From contig NC_073627.1 in NCBI RefSeq assembly GCF_029407905.1, positions 48,911,001 through 48,975,000 on the forward strand: DNA of 64,000 nucleotides, read 5' to 3'. The stretch is from Bubalus kerabau (lineage: Eukaryota; Chordata; Mammalia; Artiodactyla; Bovidae). The translations under genes and the position numbers were made by a program. Under the pieces are notes generated by a model, which was given only the letters and a program-made list of their open reading frames with translations, was not told the DNA's origin and searched no databases. Below, one piece after another: positions 33,301-47,334 of this stretch (position 1 is its first letter; every line of letters starts with the position of its first letter).

Positions 33301-36300
33301 AGCCATGCTCAGAGCCCCGAGTGCCAAGCCTGGCCCCATCCACCATCTCCTTTGGGTTCCCATGGCTTCCCCAGGCGTGGTCCCCCTGCTGTTCCCCCAT
33401 CTCACCCAGTGGAGCTGCCCTCCTTCCATCCAGAGGTCAAAGTGGGACACTTGTCTGTCACCCCCGCTCTCTCCCTCTCCCTCTCCCTCCCTCCCCATGC
33501 CTGGCCTTGGGTCTAGTCGATTGTGCTGCTTTAGTGAAAGTGAAAGTCGCTCAGTCGTGTCTGACTCTTTGCAATCCCATGGACTATACAGTCCATGGAA
33601 TTCTCCAGGCCAGAATATTAGAGTGGGGTAGCCTTTCCCTTCTCCAGGGGACCTTCCCAACCCAGGGATCAAATCCAGGTCTCCCACATTGCAGGCGGAT
33701 TCTTTACCAGCTGAGCCACAAGGGAAGCCCAAGAATACTGGAGCGAGTAGCCTATCCATTCTCCAGCAGATCTTCCCGACCCAGGAATCAAACCAGGTCT
33801 CCTGCATTGCAGGTGGATTCTTTACCAACTGAGCTATGAGGAAAGCCCTGTGCTGTTTTAAAGTAACAGTAAAAGTAGTTGTCAGTTTCATGTGCTTACC
33901 TACTTCCAAGCATCTTTTTAAGGGCTTTGCACATTAGCTCATTTAATCCTCACAGCAACCCTCCAAGGTGGGTTCCAGTGCTGTCTCCACTTGGCAGGCA
34001 AGGAAGCAGGCCCAGAGAAGTTGGTAACCTGCCAAAGGTCACACAGCCGCAGTTAAGTGTGGAGCCAAGACCCGGCTCAGGCAGACAGGCCCTGGAGTCT
34101 TCAGAATGAATGGCTTTACGGGAAGGGTCCTCTCCTTCCTCACTGTCACCATGCCACTAAGACCCCCACATCTCTCCCCTGGACCACAGCAATCACATCC
34201 ATAGTGCTCTGCCTGGTCCCAAGCTCTCCCCTGGGACCACCCTCCAGGAGAACATCTTTTTTTTCTTCTTCTTTTTGCCTTGCCGTGCAGCTTGCAGGAT
34301 CTTAGGGACTGAAATCCAGGATGTGGCAGTGAAAGCTGAGAATGTTAACCACTAGGCCATCAGGGAACTCAAGAGCGCTTCTTTTCAAATTGAAAAGCTG
34401 ACTAGGTCACCACTTCCCTTCCACCTTTAATAGCTCCCATCTCCTGTTGCGTGTGTAGGATGGCTCCTCCGAGCTCGCCATAGTGATACCCAATGACCCG
34501 TGATCTGGCCTTGCCTATTCTCCTGCGTCATCACCCATCTCTGCCTTCTCCCCTCCAAACACACACACTCAAAGTGCATCCCCCACACTAGTGCCTGAAC
34601 ATACCAAGTTCTGAGCTGTCACCCTGCCCCGCTCATCCCTTGCTCCTCCTGGCAGAGTCCTACTCACCTTCCCAGCTAAGGGCTCTGCTGACTCTCCAGG
34701 CTAACTCCATCATTACTTGCTCTGCACACCTTCACCATCTTAGCTGCCTGTGGATCCGTCCCCCTCAGAGACTAACCGTGACCTCTCTGTGTCCCACCCG
34801 GCCCATGGGAAGCCTTTAAAGGACCAAGTAAAGGAATGACTGCTTCTTGGGGAAGATAAATTCCTGAGTCTAATGACAATGATTTATTATTTTTTATTAT
34901 TATAAATAAGACTGCAAGGAGATCCAACCAGTCCATCCTAAAGGAAATCAGCCCTGAATATTCACTGGAAGGACAGATGCTGAAGCTGAAACTCCAATAC
35001 TTTGGCCACCTGATGCAAAGAACTGACTCATTGAAAAGACCCTGATGCTGGGAAAGCTGGAAGGCAGGAGGAGAAGGGGACGACAGAGGATGGGATGGTT
35101 GGATGACATCACTGACTTGATGGACACGAGTTTGAGCAAGTCTCAGGAGTTGGTGATGGACAGGGTAGCCTGACGTGTTGTAGTCCATGGGGTCACAAAG
35201 AGTCGGACACAACTCAGTGACTGAACTGAACTGAATTATTATAAAATTATTTAATAATGATGATTTATTATTTTTAATGTTTATTTATTTATTTGGCAGC
35301 ATCAGGACTTTATTGCAGCACAGGGGATTGTCATTGCATGATTTGAGTTCTTTCATTGTGGCGCTTGGACTGCATAATCGCGGCATGAGCTTAGTTGCTC
35401 CATGGCACATGGGACTTAGTTACCCAACCAGGGATCGAACCCATGATCCCTGCATTGCAAGGCGGATTCTTAACCACTGGACCACCAGGGAAGTGCCTGG
35501 CTTATTAATAGCCCTTGCTCACATGTATCACCGAGCACTCTATGCCCGGCTTCACGCACAGGACCTGCATTTGTCCTCAAGGCAACCCCATGGAGTGTCT
35601 GCTATTGTCATGAGCCCTTTAGAGGAGAGATGGCAGAGGCTCAGCGAGGGTGAGCTGCCTGCTCAGGGTCACACAGCTGCAAAGAAGCAGGAGTGGTATT
35701 CAAAGCCAGTTCTATCTGAGTCTGGAAGCTAAGCTGCAGATTTCTACTGCCTGCAACTCCGCTGCCCAGAATACCAAGGCGGAGGGCCGGCGAATGCTTA
35801 GGCAGCACTGAGAGAGCTGTGCCTGTCCCCTGCTGCCTAAAGAGCTGCTTGCATTTCCTTATGTAATCAGCCGAGAAGCCCTAAGTGAGCAGACTCAGGT
35901 CCCTCGTCCCTGACTGTCACACGGGCAATTGAGGCCCTCGGAGCATGAACTGTGTGATGAGACCACACGGCTCCAGAACCACGTGGCTCTTCAAAGCTCA
36001 GCTCAGCAAAGATGCCTCCTTTTGGAATGAGAGGGGCCTCAGTGGTGGGGTCAGCGGCTCCTTCTGCATTATCCAGAACAGGCTCCGTTGGGCCAGGCTC
36101 CCCAGAGACACTCCATCCCGAGAGAAGCCTGGCCCTGTCCCACTGCCCCTCTTGGGCTGCATGGAACCACCTGTGCCTCCTACAGGCTGTGGCCTTGTCT
36201 ACAGGCAGAAGGGCTGAGCCAGCCCCTGAAAGCCTCTCCTCAGCACCAGGATTCCATGCACCTAGGAAAAATGTATTAGTCAGCTATGACCATGGTAATG

Positions 36301-39300
36301 CCACATAACAGACTGCCCCCCAAATTCAGTGGCATAAAATACTACACATTTATTTCTTGCAAGACTTCTGCTGTCTGGGGTTTGGCTGTTCCGGACGGGG
36401 ATTGGCTGGCAGGACTCCAAGCTGATGGTTACTCCTTTTGTCCATGTTTCTTGCGTCTTTGGACCGTGTGCAACTTGAGGCTTATTATTCTGATGAAAAG
36501 GCCCGATTGTGCAAACACATTTCAAGCCTCTTTGTGTGTGTCATTTGTTAAAATCTCATTGGCTTAGACAAATCCCGTGGCAGAGCCCCGAATCAGGACT
36601 TGGGGAAGTAGATCCACTCCCCACAGGGGCAGGGACATGGCTGTGTCATATTATTGCAAAGCCCAGAAGAATAGAGACGATAATTCTGTCTACCATGCAG
36701 GGAGAGAGTGGTCCAGAGTCCGAAGTGGAAAGGGCCCGAGAGGTCACAGGTACAGAAGCTGAGGCCCCGGGAGAGGATGAGATGTGCCCATGTCACACAG
36801 CAGACGCTAGGCAGAGCTGGGTACCCAGGGTTCTGGTTTGGTTCTGCCTCTCAGGAAAAACTGAGGGCAGGAGGAGAGGGGGGCAACAGAGGAACAAATG
36901 GACTCAGCATCGAAGAGGATATCCTCTGTCCTTGTACAGCCTCTTCTGGAATCTCAGGGCTGTAGGGACGTCAAAAATGTCTAGTTGGGTACAACCATCT
37001 GATGCCAGGAGTCAGGAGGGTGAAGACCATGAAGATGTGACATTGAAACCGCTGTTCCCATCCGGCACTCAGAGCAGACATCATTCATTGATTATCGCTC
37101 TCTTTTTCCCTGAGTGAGGGCTCAGATTCTGAACCACTCTCAGCTCAGATTCCATTATAGCAGCCCAGACAGGCTTCCTGGAAGAGGTGGGATTTCAGCA
37201 TTCTTTTAAAATGGTGGGTGAATCACAGTGAGCAGAAGTGGGGAAAGCGTGATCTAGGTATGGAGTTTGGGGGGATTGTCTAGGGAGCGTCCTGTGCTCG
37301 GTTCCGCACATAGGCTGGAGGACAAGCCTCTCAGCTACTCTGGTGTCTCAGCACTCTCATAACAGGTGCTGGGCAAGGACAGAGGAGGGGATGGATTAAA
37401 GCAGGGTGAAATGGGAATGGGAGAAGGAATAAGGGGAAGGCGACTGTGAGCAGAAATGGTCATCAGGTAAGAGGGGGGTGAGCTGGGGAAGGTGCCTGCC
37501 GGGGGTCTCTGCCCCTTCATCTCAGGATGTCAGGAGCTGAGCCCGGGGCAGGGAGCCCAGGCCAACCTGCCAGGTGTTTAGAAGCTCAGGAAATTAATCA
37601 TAGTGCTCGCTTCTCACGCTGTGTGTCAGCCCCTCACAGCAGCAGCTTTATCCATCTCCCCTGCTTTTGCCCCGCTGTCTTGGGGGTATATGGGGGGGAA
37701 GGGGACAGGGAGACAGGGCCAGGCACCACCTCCTGGTGTCACTCCCCACTGCTCAAGAACCCTGGTGGCTCCCCATCGCCCATGGCATGGTGGGCAGATG
37801 TTCAAAGGCGCAGGAGCCATTATTTCCTAGGTGGAAATTCGTGACTACCAAAGCTGATGGCGATGGCTGTGAATCCTCCCCGCGCTGGGCCTGGATGCTT
37901 CCACGGAGCCTCAGAGCTCCACAGAACTCAGTTTGAAAATCCCTAGGATGAAATCCACAGATGCCTCTGCCTGCCATTCGAAACCCTCTGCTCCCTGATG
38001 CCCACCCAGTCTCAGCTCTCCCTGGGACATGGCACTCAATCCAAAGCAGCCTTTAACCCCCCCGGCCCCTTTGCCACACTCTTCTCTCCACCTGAAAGGT
38101 CCCCAACACATCCAGGCAGCTGTTGAATTCCCACTTATTCTTCAAGACACTATCTCATCCCTCCTCCTCCTCCTCCTTCCCACGTTGCTTGTGTAGGCAT
38201 CTGACCCTTCTTCCCACGCCCAGGGAGCTCTGCTCTTCTGGGAAGCCTTACAGCACTTCCTACCTTGTAGCATGGTTATTTATGTACTTGTCTGGTCTCG
38301 CTGGTAGCCAGCAAATTCCTTAAGGGCAGAAACCAGCTTCTTTATCTCTGTCTCCCTGGGCAGTTCCCAGCAGGGTCTTGAGCGGAGAAAGGGCTGAATA
38401 AATATTTATTTGTTGACTATCTTTATTGAGTGTTGGTTATGATACGGTACTAGGCAGACAGGCTGCAGAGTGAAGGGCCCGCTCCCTGCCCTCAGCAAGT
38501 CTTCAGTCTAAGAGAAAGCAGAGGACTTGCCTGGTGGTCCAGGAGTTAGCACTGCGGAGCAACTGAGCCCCGCGCCACGACTACTGAAGCCCACGTGCCT
38601 AAGAGCCCATGCTGCTCAACAAGAGAAACCACCTCAGTGAGAATCCTATGCACCGCAACTCGAGAGTAGCCCCTGCTCACCACAACTAGAGAAAGCCCAC
38701 ACACAGCAACCGAGACCCAGTGCAGCCTAAATAAATTATTTAGGAAAAAATAAGAGAAAGCAAAATCTGTAAACGATGTACAGCACAATGTAGGCAGGCG
38801 GATTCTTTACCACTGAGCCATCAGAGAAGCCCATTATACCTTGACAGTCTTGAGCAAACCAAGACAGACTGGTACCCCTGTGCATTCTGCAGAAGGTGAA
38901 TGGGAGCCCAGGTCTCTCCTTGCAGGTGGCAGTTCCCTGGTCCTTGAGTTTCTTCCATCTCCAACACACACACACACACTTTCCTCCTTCCCAATCGCCT
39001 AAGTGCAAAGAAAAGGGCTCCCATCTCAGGACTGCTGTCAAGACATTAGGGATGGTTCTGTGGACCAGCAACCAAATCTTACCTTCATAATCGTGCCTGA
39101 AGCTCCAATACTTTGGCCACCTGATGAGAAGAGCCAACTCATTAGAAAAGACCCTGATGCTGAGAAAGATTGAGGGCAGGAGGAGAAGCGGGTGACAGAG
39201 GATGAGATGGTTGGATGGCATCACTGACTCAGTTGACATGGGTTTGAGCAAACTGGGAGAGAGTGAAGGACAGGGAAGCCTGATGTGCGGTGGTTCATGA

Positions 39301-39847
39301 GGTCGCAAAGAGTCAGACACGACTTAGCAACTGAGCAACAAAAACAGTCATGCCCACCTGCAGTGCCAGGCTGGGAACACAGTTTATTTGATCGCCTGGT
39401 CTCCAACTTCCAGGCTCCAATGCTCCTTCTCAATGAGCTCAGGGAACTCACAGGGGCCGGTGGGGCCTCACCCCACCTGTGTGTCCCTGGGCAAGCCCCT
39501 TAGCCTCTCGGAGCTTTGGGTTCCTTCATAGGCAAAAGCAAGGATGCTGGTCCCCAGGGTTATCAGTGAGGAATCTGGGACCCAGTCCAAGTGCCTGCTC
39601 TCCGTAAGCAGCCTCTAAATATGAACTCCAGGCCCACCCTCCACCTCCGGAGGGGCGAGGGGCTGCTGTTGGCTGCAGCCCTGACCCCCGACCTGATGGA
39701 ATGAGCTAGAACAGTGATGTGGTTCTCCAGCTTCCCCCAGAGCCTTCCCCGCGGGAGCGGCAGGGGGAGGAGAGTGTGTGTGTGTGTGGCGAGGGAGGCC
39801 CAGCTCCAAACCCACCCCCACTCACCGCAGGCACACTCAGGAACATG

Positions 39848-39896
<49 letters not shown>

Positions 39897-42800
39897 GCAC
39901 ACACACTTTCTTTTTCTGTTGTTTGCGGCTAATTGTTTATTAGGAGATGCAGGCGGCTGCGCCAGTGGGAAGGCTCAGCTTGCTCCGCTATAATTAGGAT
40001 AATGCACATTAGTCATTTAGTGTAACTTGGAGAGCAGCCCCCTCCCCCGGGGCTCCCCTCCCCCACCGCTCCTGCAGCAGCCCCAGGCTGGGCTGTACAG
40101 GTTTGCCCAGGTTCCTGGGTCAGGCGGGGTTGGGGGGGTGGTCCTGGGCCTGGGCCCCCAGCCCCCAGCCTCCGTCCTATGCCCACGTCTCATCCCTTGC
40201 CCTCTGCTCACCTCCTCCACCCACTGGCCGCCCGCTCAAATGGAGTTACCTCCTCTCTGTCCCCCACCACTCTCCCCGCACCGCTGTTCCCCCCCACCTC
40301 CTGCCATCCTTGCCTTATTTCTGCTCTTTCTCTCTCCCTCCCCGAGCCCTCCTTGGCAGCCTGTCCAGTGGTCTGGTTTGGTCAGTCAGTGAGCAGGTCA
40401 AGGCCGGGTTTCCATGCCCTTGGGGTGGGGCTGGTCCTCCTGGGTGGTGTGACCTCCTTCAGGCTTGCTCCCTTTGAGTGTATCCCATCCCCGCCCCGCG
40501 GCTGTCCGCCCTTCTTCCCTGCCCAAGGCTCCTGATGCTTGCTTAAGGACTGGACTGGCAAAGGCAGCCCTTTGTCTTGAAAAAGCCCTTCCCACATCAG
40601 TGAGGCTCCGTCCCTCACTCACTCAGGGAGGGGCTTCCTGAAGCGGGGGAAGCCGGGCTGCAGGAGAGGTGAGTGTGTTTGGGGTGAAGGCGGGGGCTCC
40701 CCGAGGGCTGGGTCCCCACACAGCCTTTGCGTCACTGAAAGGACGTCACATCCGGCCCACTAGGTGGGGCAGACTGAGGTCTGGGGCCGAGGTCGTGCCC
40801 TGGCCTTGCCAGTGGTCACCGGGGCCAGCAGTGAGGATGGGGCCCCTCCAGATTTTCAGAAGTAAATGAAAGAGCTGTTCCGGGTGGGGAGGGGGGCGAT
40901 GAGTGATGCTTGCCTGAAAATACAGGCCTCCTTGTCTTCAGGAGCCTGTTTTGAGCCTCTGATTCTGATCGTGAGGTCACAGATGCAGACAAAGAGACAG
41001 ACACGTGCTCACAACTCACAAGGGCAGGCTCACGGAGCAGGCACTAGGGAGGTGGCCACCTGCAGCCCAGGTTCACCGTCTGAGTGGTCCATTTCTCAAG
41101 ATCCTCGCCCCCCAGCAGGTCCACATCCTCACCTCCCAGGCTACCCTTTCTCACCCTCCCTCTGTGTCGTGGGTCCCAAGGCTCTGCACCTTGGTGTCAT
41201 GTATGAAAGTGAAAAAGTCACTAAGTCGTGTCAGACTCTTTGCGACCCCATGGACTATGCAGTCCATGAAATTCTCCAGAACACTGGAGTGGGTAACCAT
41301 TCCCTTCTCCAGGGGATCCTCCCAACCCAGGGATCGATCAAACTGGGGTCTCCTGCACTGCAGGCAGATTCTTTACCAACTGAGCTATCAGGGAAGCAGG
41401 TCACAGGATTCCTTGAGAGCAGAAGCTGGAGGGGAAGGAGTGATCTCTGCCCAACCAGTCTCTTGGGACCAGGAGACATTTCCTCAGACTCTCGTTGGGA
41501 TTGCTTCTGTCTAACATTGAGGCTCTGGGGCCGGTAAGAAGATGCTCCTGGGAGAAGCAGGGCAATAAGAACCCTGTTCCCTTGGGCCTGTGGCCTACTT
41601 TTCTGTGTACCCAGCAGGTCTTCCTTCCATCCTGGAGCCTCAGGCGCCCTTCCCTGGGCCCAGGAGCAGGACTAGACAGTCCTAGCACACAGGGGCTGTC
41701 CCAGGAGCACCTCCTTGGGGGCCCATGGCTGCCTGATCTTCTGGTGCCCTGGTCCTCTTTTGACCCTCAAGAAGCATCCCTAGCTCCCACCTTAGCTGAG
41801 TTTGGTTCCTTCTTTCATCCACCAGCATCTATTCCTTCCCTCCTCTCTTTTTCACCTGTGTCTTTCTGATTTCCTGCAGTATCTGGTCCAGCGGAAGGAT
41901 GGATTTTAGGCCATGAAAGCAAAAGGTCGGGAGAGGAGAGATGGCCAGGTCAGGAGAGATGGCCTGGAATAGGGCCACCCCAGCCGTTGTTTCATTCATT
42001 CACAGCTCTGTGCAGGGTGCCAGGGAGAAAGAAAGCAACAGGCACCCACCCTTAGCGGCACCAAGTCAGCCACCTGTGAAAGCACGAGACGATTAGGGTA
42101 GGGGTTCACGTATGGGGAAGGGGAGCCCGTCACTGGGTTTCCAAGGATCTCCGGGCCTGGACTCAGGAGGCTGTGTGGGGATCCATTTAATGACGAAGGT
42201 AGTACCACCCAAACAGTAGCTAACATTTCAAGAGGGCTAACTGGGTGTTAGGCTTCCCAAGTGGTGCAGTGGTAAAGAGACCTCCTGCAATGCAGAACAT
42301 GTGGGTTCGATCCCTGGGTTGGGAAGATCCCCTGGAGAAGGAAATGGCAACCCACTCCAGTATTTCTTGCCTGAGAAATCCCATGGACAGAGGAGCTGGC
42401 AGGCTACAGTCCATGGGGTCACAAAAGAGTCAGACACGACTTAGCAACTAAACAACAGCTGGGTGTCAGGCACTGTTGAAATGCTTTGCTTCTTATAACA
42501 CTGGCATTGAATTATCAAAATAACCCTCTCAGAGAGGCATCTCTGACTTTCCTGGTGGTCCCGGGGCTAAGAATCCACCTGCCTATGCAGGGGACCCAGG
42601 TTCAATCCCTGGTCGGGGAAGATTACACATGCCACAGGGTAACTAGGCCCATGGGTTACAACTACAAAGCCCGTGCACCCTAGAGCCCAAACTCTGTGAC
42701 AAGAGAAGCCAGCTCAACAAGAAACCCAAGGACCGCAGCTAGAGAATAGCCCCTGCTCTCCGCAAATAGAGGAAGCCTGTGCGTAGCAACAAAGACCCAG

Positions 42801-45800
42801 CACAGCTAAAATTAATAAATATTTTTAATAGTTAAAAAGGAGACCGCTATCACCTCATTTTTCAATTTTTCAATGTGAAAGTGAAAATGAAAGTAAAAGT
42901 CATTCCGTCATGTCCACCACTTTGCAACCCCATGGACTTCTCCAGGCCAGAATCCTGGAGTGGGTAGCCTTTCCCTTCTCTTCTCCAGGGGATCTTCGCA
43001 ACCCAGGGATCAAACCCAGGTCTCCTGCATTGCAGGTGGATTCTTTACTAGCTGAGCCACCAGGGAAGCCAGGAAACCCAAGAGAAGGATGTTAGGCCTC
43101 TTGCCTAAGGTCACACAACTTATAAATGACAGAGCCTGTCTGACCCTCAGTTGCTTTATCTGTAAAATATGGGGGAAGGGGCCCTGCCATCCTTCAGTTA
43201 AGACTCCGGGAGTTCCCAGGCAGATGGCCGGAAATGACCTGGCCAATCACCCAGTGCTGATGGGACTAAGCAGGCCAATGGGATTTAGGGCAACGTGGGG
43301 GAGGGGGCCCCTCCTACTTGCCCCTCCCCCAGCTCACTATTCCGGTGTTGTGCTCCAGGGGAGCACCAGTCCCACCGGGGATGGGACAGTATTGGGAAGC
43401 TGCTGCCCCAGGATTTGCAGCCTCCAAGGAGGCAGCAGGAGCCCCTGGGGGCTACAGGGGCCACTGGAGACTTCAGGGGCCACCCTGACCCTGCCCCCGC
43501 CCCTGCAGTGAGTTATTAACGTACTCACTGAATGGAAGTCCTCCCCACCAGCTCCTGCTGCTCCCAGCCCAACCCAGGCTGCCGGCACACAGGGGCCCTC
43601 AGTGCTGGGGACACAGAGGCTAGAGGACAGGGAGCCTCCAGGTTGGTAGGGGGACAACAGCCCTGCCCCAAGGGCGCTGCTTTGGGAAGGGGTAGAGCTA
43701 AGTGGAGGAGGGAGGTGCAGGGGTGCTCGGAGCGGGGGTGGACATCTGTCTCAGGCCCCAGACCTCAGGGAGCATCCCTCTCCCCTGCTGGACTCCTTCT
43801 CCAAGGGGTGGATTATCACCGTCCCACCTCGGGTACGGTCTTGCCTGTATGAACCAGCCTATAAAGCATCTTTGTCAGCTTGAAAAGAGACAGAAACAGC
43901 CTCACACTAGGCGCTGGGTTTGATGAGCAGAGGTGGGGCTGGATTTCAGCATCTTTGTGCAAGACCCAGACTGCTCTAGAGTACATAGAAGCCCTACCCT
44001 AGCGGAGGGGTGGGGGCAGAGGCGTGTTTGGGGCCTGCTGGGCCCAGCTGTCACCTCCCCTTTATCCGGCCGTCCCTGCCTGGATAGAGAACCCACCAGG
44101 ATTCCCTGCACACATGGTCCCTGCCCAGCCCGAGGTCACCCATGTGGCAGGCAGGGCAGGGACTAGCCTCTTCTCCCCGGTGAGGACACTGATGCCCAGA
44201 GGGAGGAGGAGAGTGCTGAGGTCAGGTTCCTGGGCTGGGTTCCAGGGACCCCAACAGTGAGCCCTCGTTCCAGCCTCAATGCCACTTTCCAGGTCCTCGG
44301 GACATTCTGCTCCATGTGCCTGTCACCTCAGCACTTGTCCTGTTTAACTTAACAGATGTTGACAGGGAACCTGCCAGGAGCTAAACAATGCACCAAGTGC
44401 TGGGGAAAAGCAGGTCAGCACGTCCCTTCTCTCAGAACCAAAGAACCAATAAGTGATGAATGAATGAATGAATGAGCACTGATCACTGACTCTGTTTCAG
44501 AAACTATGCCAAGTAATTTGCTTATTTAGTCATGACAACTCTATGAAATGGATTCTGTTACACTCATTTTGGGCTTCCCTGATAGCTCAGCCGGTAAAGT
44601 ATCCACCTGCAATGCCGGAGACCCCAGTTTGATTCCTGGGTCGGGAAGATCCCCTGGAAAAGGGAACGGCGACCCACTCCAGTATTCTTGGGCTTCCCTG
44701 GTGGCTCAGACTGTAGAGAATTTGCCTGTAATGCAGGAAACCTGGGTTCAATCCCTGGGTTGGGAAGATCCCCTGGAGGAGGGCGTGGCAACCCACTCCA
44801 GTATTCTTGCCTGGACAATTCCCATGGGCAGAGAAGCCTGGAGGGCTATATTCCATGGGGTCGAAAAGAGTCGGACATGACTAAGCACAACACAATACAT
44901 CCTCATTTTACAAATGTGGCAATAGAGGCTCAGAGAGGTTATATAACTGACTCAAGTTTACACAGCTAAGAAGTGTCAGATCTGGGATTTGTATGTGAAT
45001 TTGTGTGGCTCCCAAACCACATAGATTCTTCTTCCTTTTATTTTTTAATGTCCTTATTTATTTTTTTTTTTAATTCTTGGAACAGCTTCAAACACTTTCC
45101 TTCATTTTTAATGACATTTATTGTTTTCTTTCTAATTTTACAAGCGATACATGTTCTTTGCAGACAACTAGAAATACATAAAAGCATAAAGTAAAAAATA
45201 ACAATCATGCATAATCCTCACCCCCAGAGATAACCACCATTAGCATTTTGATGCATTTCCTCCCAGTGTCTACATATTTTTATAAAAAATTGATATGCTG
45301 CCATATTGCCAGCTTTGCATCCTCCTTTGTTCAGTTCAAACTATTTGGGGAGCATTTTCCCACCTGAGTAAATATTTTTTGAAAACCTCCATGCTTAGGC
45401 ATTTGCTTTTATTGAACAATACCCTGCTTTTGGACATTTAGGTTGTCTCTAATTTTTTACTAATAGGCATAGCATTGTGGTGAATATCTTTCAGCATAAA
45501 TCTTTGAACCGGTTTCTGCTTAATAGATTCCCAAAGGCAGAGTTACTGGGGCAAGGAGCATAAATGATTTCAAAGCCTTTAAAACATATTTTGAAATTGC
45601 ATTCTAGAAAGTTTGCCCAGTTCACCCCCCAATATTAGGTCATGTGAACATCTTATATCTTAAAACCCTTACTGACACCACACATCACTAATTTAAAAAA
45701 TGAAGTCTTTCTCAAGATATAGGTTCTTCCTACTCCAACACTCACTTTGGAGTAACTAGTGTGTGTGTGTGTGTGTGTGTGTGTTAGTCGCTCAGTCATG

Positions 45801-47300
45801 TCCAACTCTTGGCAGCCCCATGGACAACCCACCAGGCTCCTCTGTCCATGGAATTCTCCAGGCAAGAACATGGGGTGGGTAGCCTCTCCCTTCACCAGGG
45901 GATCTTCCTGACCCAGGGATCGAACCTGCGTCTCCTGCATTGCAGGCAGATTCTTTACTGTCTGAGCCATCAGGGAAGCCCAGTAACTCGTACATTGGTT
46001 GCTGAATCATCATTTTGCTGATGGGGAAATAGGGCCTCAGAATGCAGAAATGATGCGCTTGCACTGGATCAGATCCACCCATCAGCCAGGCATCCCTCCT
46101 CTCTCTTCTAGTTCTTTAGGGCCTCAGTGGAGAGTTTCCTCCACTGCCAACTCCTGGGCCAGGGGAGTGTACTCTGCAGGTCATACCCCTCCTGTGGGCC
46201 TGGAGGTCAGGGTTAGGAGGGGTCACTGGATATAGCCCATCCATGGGCTCTTGATTCTGGACCACATGGCCTCCAGTGTTGTCAAACCCTAGTTCATGTG
46301 CCCAATACCCAGTAAGGCCAAACAAACTAAAATGTTGGCATTTGGGGCAGACAAAGTTTTACTGCAAGGGCCAAGCAAGGAGAATGGGTGGCTTGTGCTC
46401 AATAGACCCACATTCCTGAATGGCTTTCAGGCGAGGGTTTTTAAAGATGATGTTAAGGGAGAGGTTTGGAGGATGGGTGATCAGCTCACAGACCTTCTTC
46501 TGATTGGCTGGTGGTGAGGTCATAGGGTGATGTTTTGGGAATCTCAACCTTCTAGTCCCAGCCACTCTGGGGTTTGCGTGCTTGTGGTCAGCATATAGTC
46601 GGCATCCTCCACCTGGGCCAGGAGGGGAGTCTTAGTTTCTGCAGAACAATTCAAAGACATGTATCAGACTGTTATTTTCATCCTTGCAGGAGGACCCAGG
46701 AGCTCTGTGACTCTATTCTCCGAATCGTTAACTGCTTGTGCCTGCTCTTTAGAACTCGGGGAAGATTTCCCCGAGTTCCAACTAGGAGACTGAAGCCTTT
46801 TTCCTACAGACAAGAAACGAGGGTTCAGGGAAAGGCTTTTGTACCCAGAAGGGTGCTGCAGGGTCCTGCTCAGCTTCACTAGCATCCTCACCACCTGCGT
46901 CAACCCCGCCTCTTGCTTCCTCTCTTGTGTCACCCATCTGTTTCTAGAGTTGGCACCAGTGTGTGCCTGGCACTGTTCTAGGCTCTGGACGCTTCATCCT
47001 GCACCGTCAGCATTGCCATCTGATGGCATGCAGGCCACAGCCCTTCAGCATCTCCCAATCCCGCCTGCTTAGTGCTGTGTGGTCCAAACTCCAATGATAA
47101 AGGCAACGCCTGGGAGGCTTAATAAGCATACAAGGGACCAGGTCTCTCCCCTGAACACTGTGACTGTGTCAGCCTGGGTCCAGCCCTTCTAGAATCTGTT
47201 TGCTGTGGCTGTTTTATTTTCTGTGGCTGTGTCTTACATTCAGGCAAGTTCAAGAGTAAGTGCTGAAGGATCCCTAAGCACCAGACATTGGGTGTGGTGC

Positions 47301-47334
<34 letters not shown>

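Larger units (their letters stand above)
42205..43150 (-). mobile_element. MIR broken by three SINEs
   Basis: Pieces at 42205-42248, 42460-42540 and 43072-43150 (ending ctaaggtcacacaacttata) are consecutive blocks of one reversed MIR. The gaps hold Bov-tA (+), CHR-2 (+) and Bov-tA (-). Confidence 0.6.

Noticed and set aside
44571..44880. tRNA-like A and B boxes in SINE heads (for example gggttcaatccc)
   Set aside because: These belong to tRNA-derived SINEs; they lack a foldable cloverleaf and are not tRNA genes.
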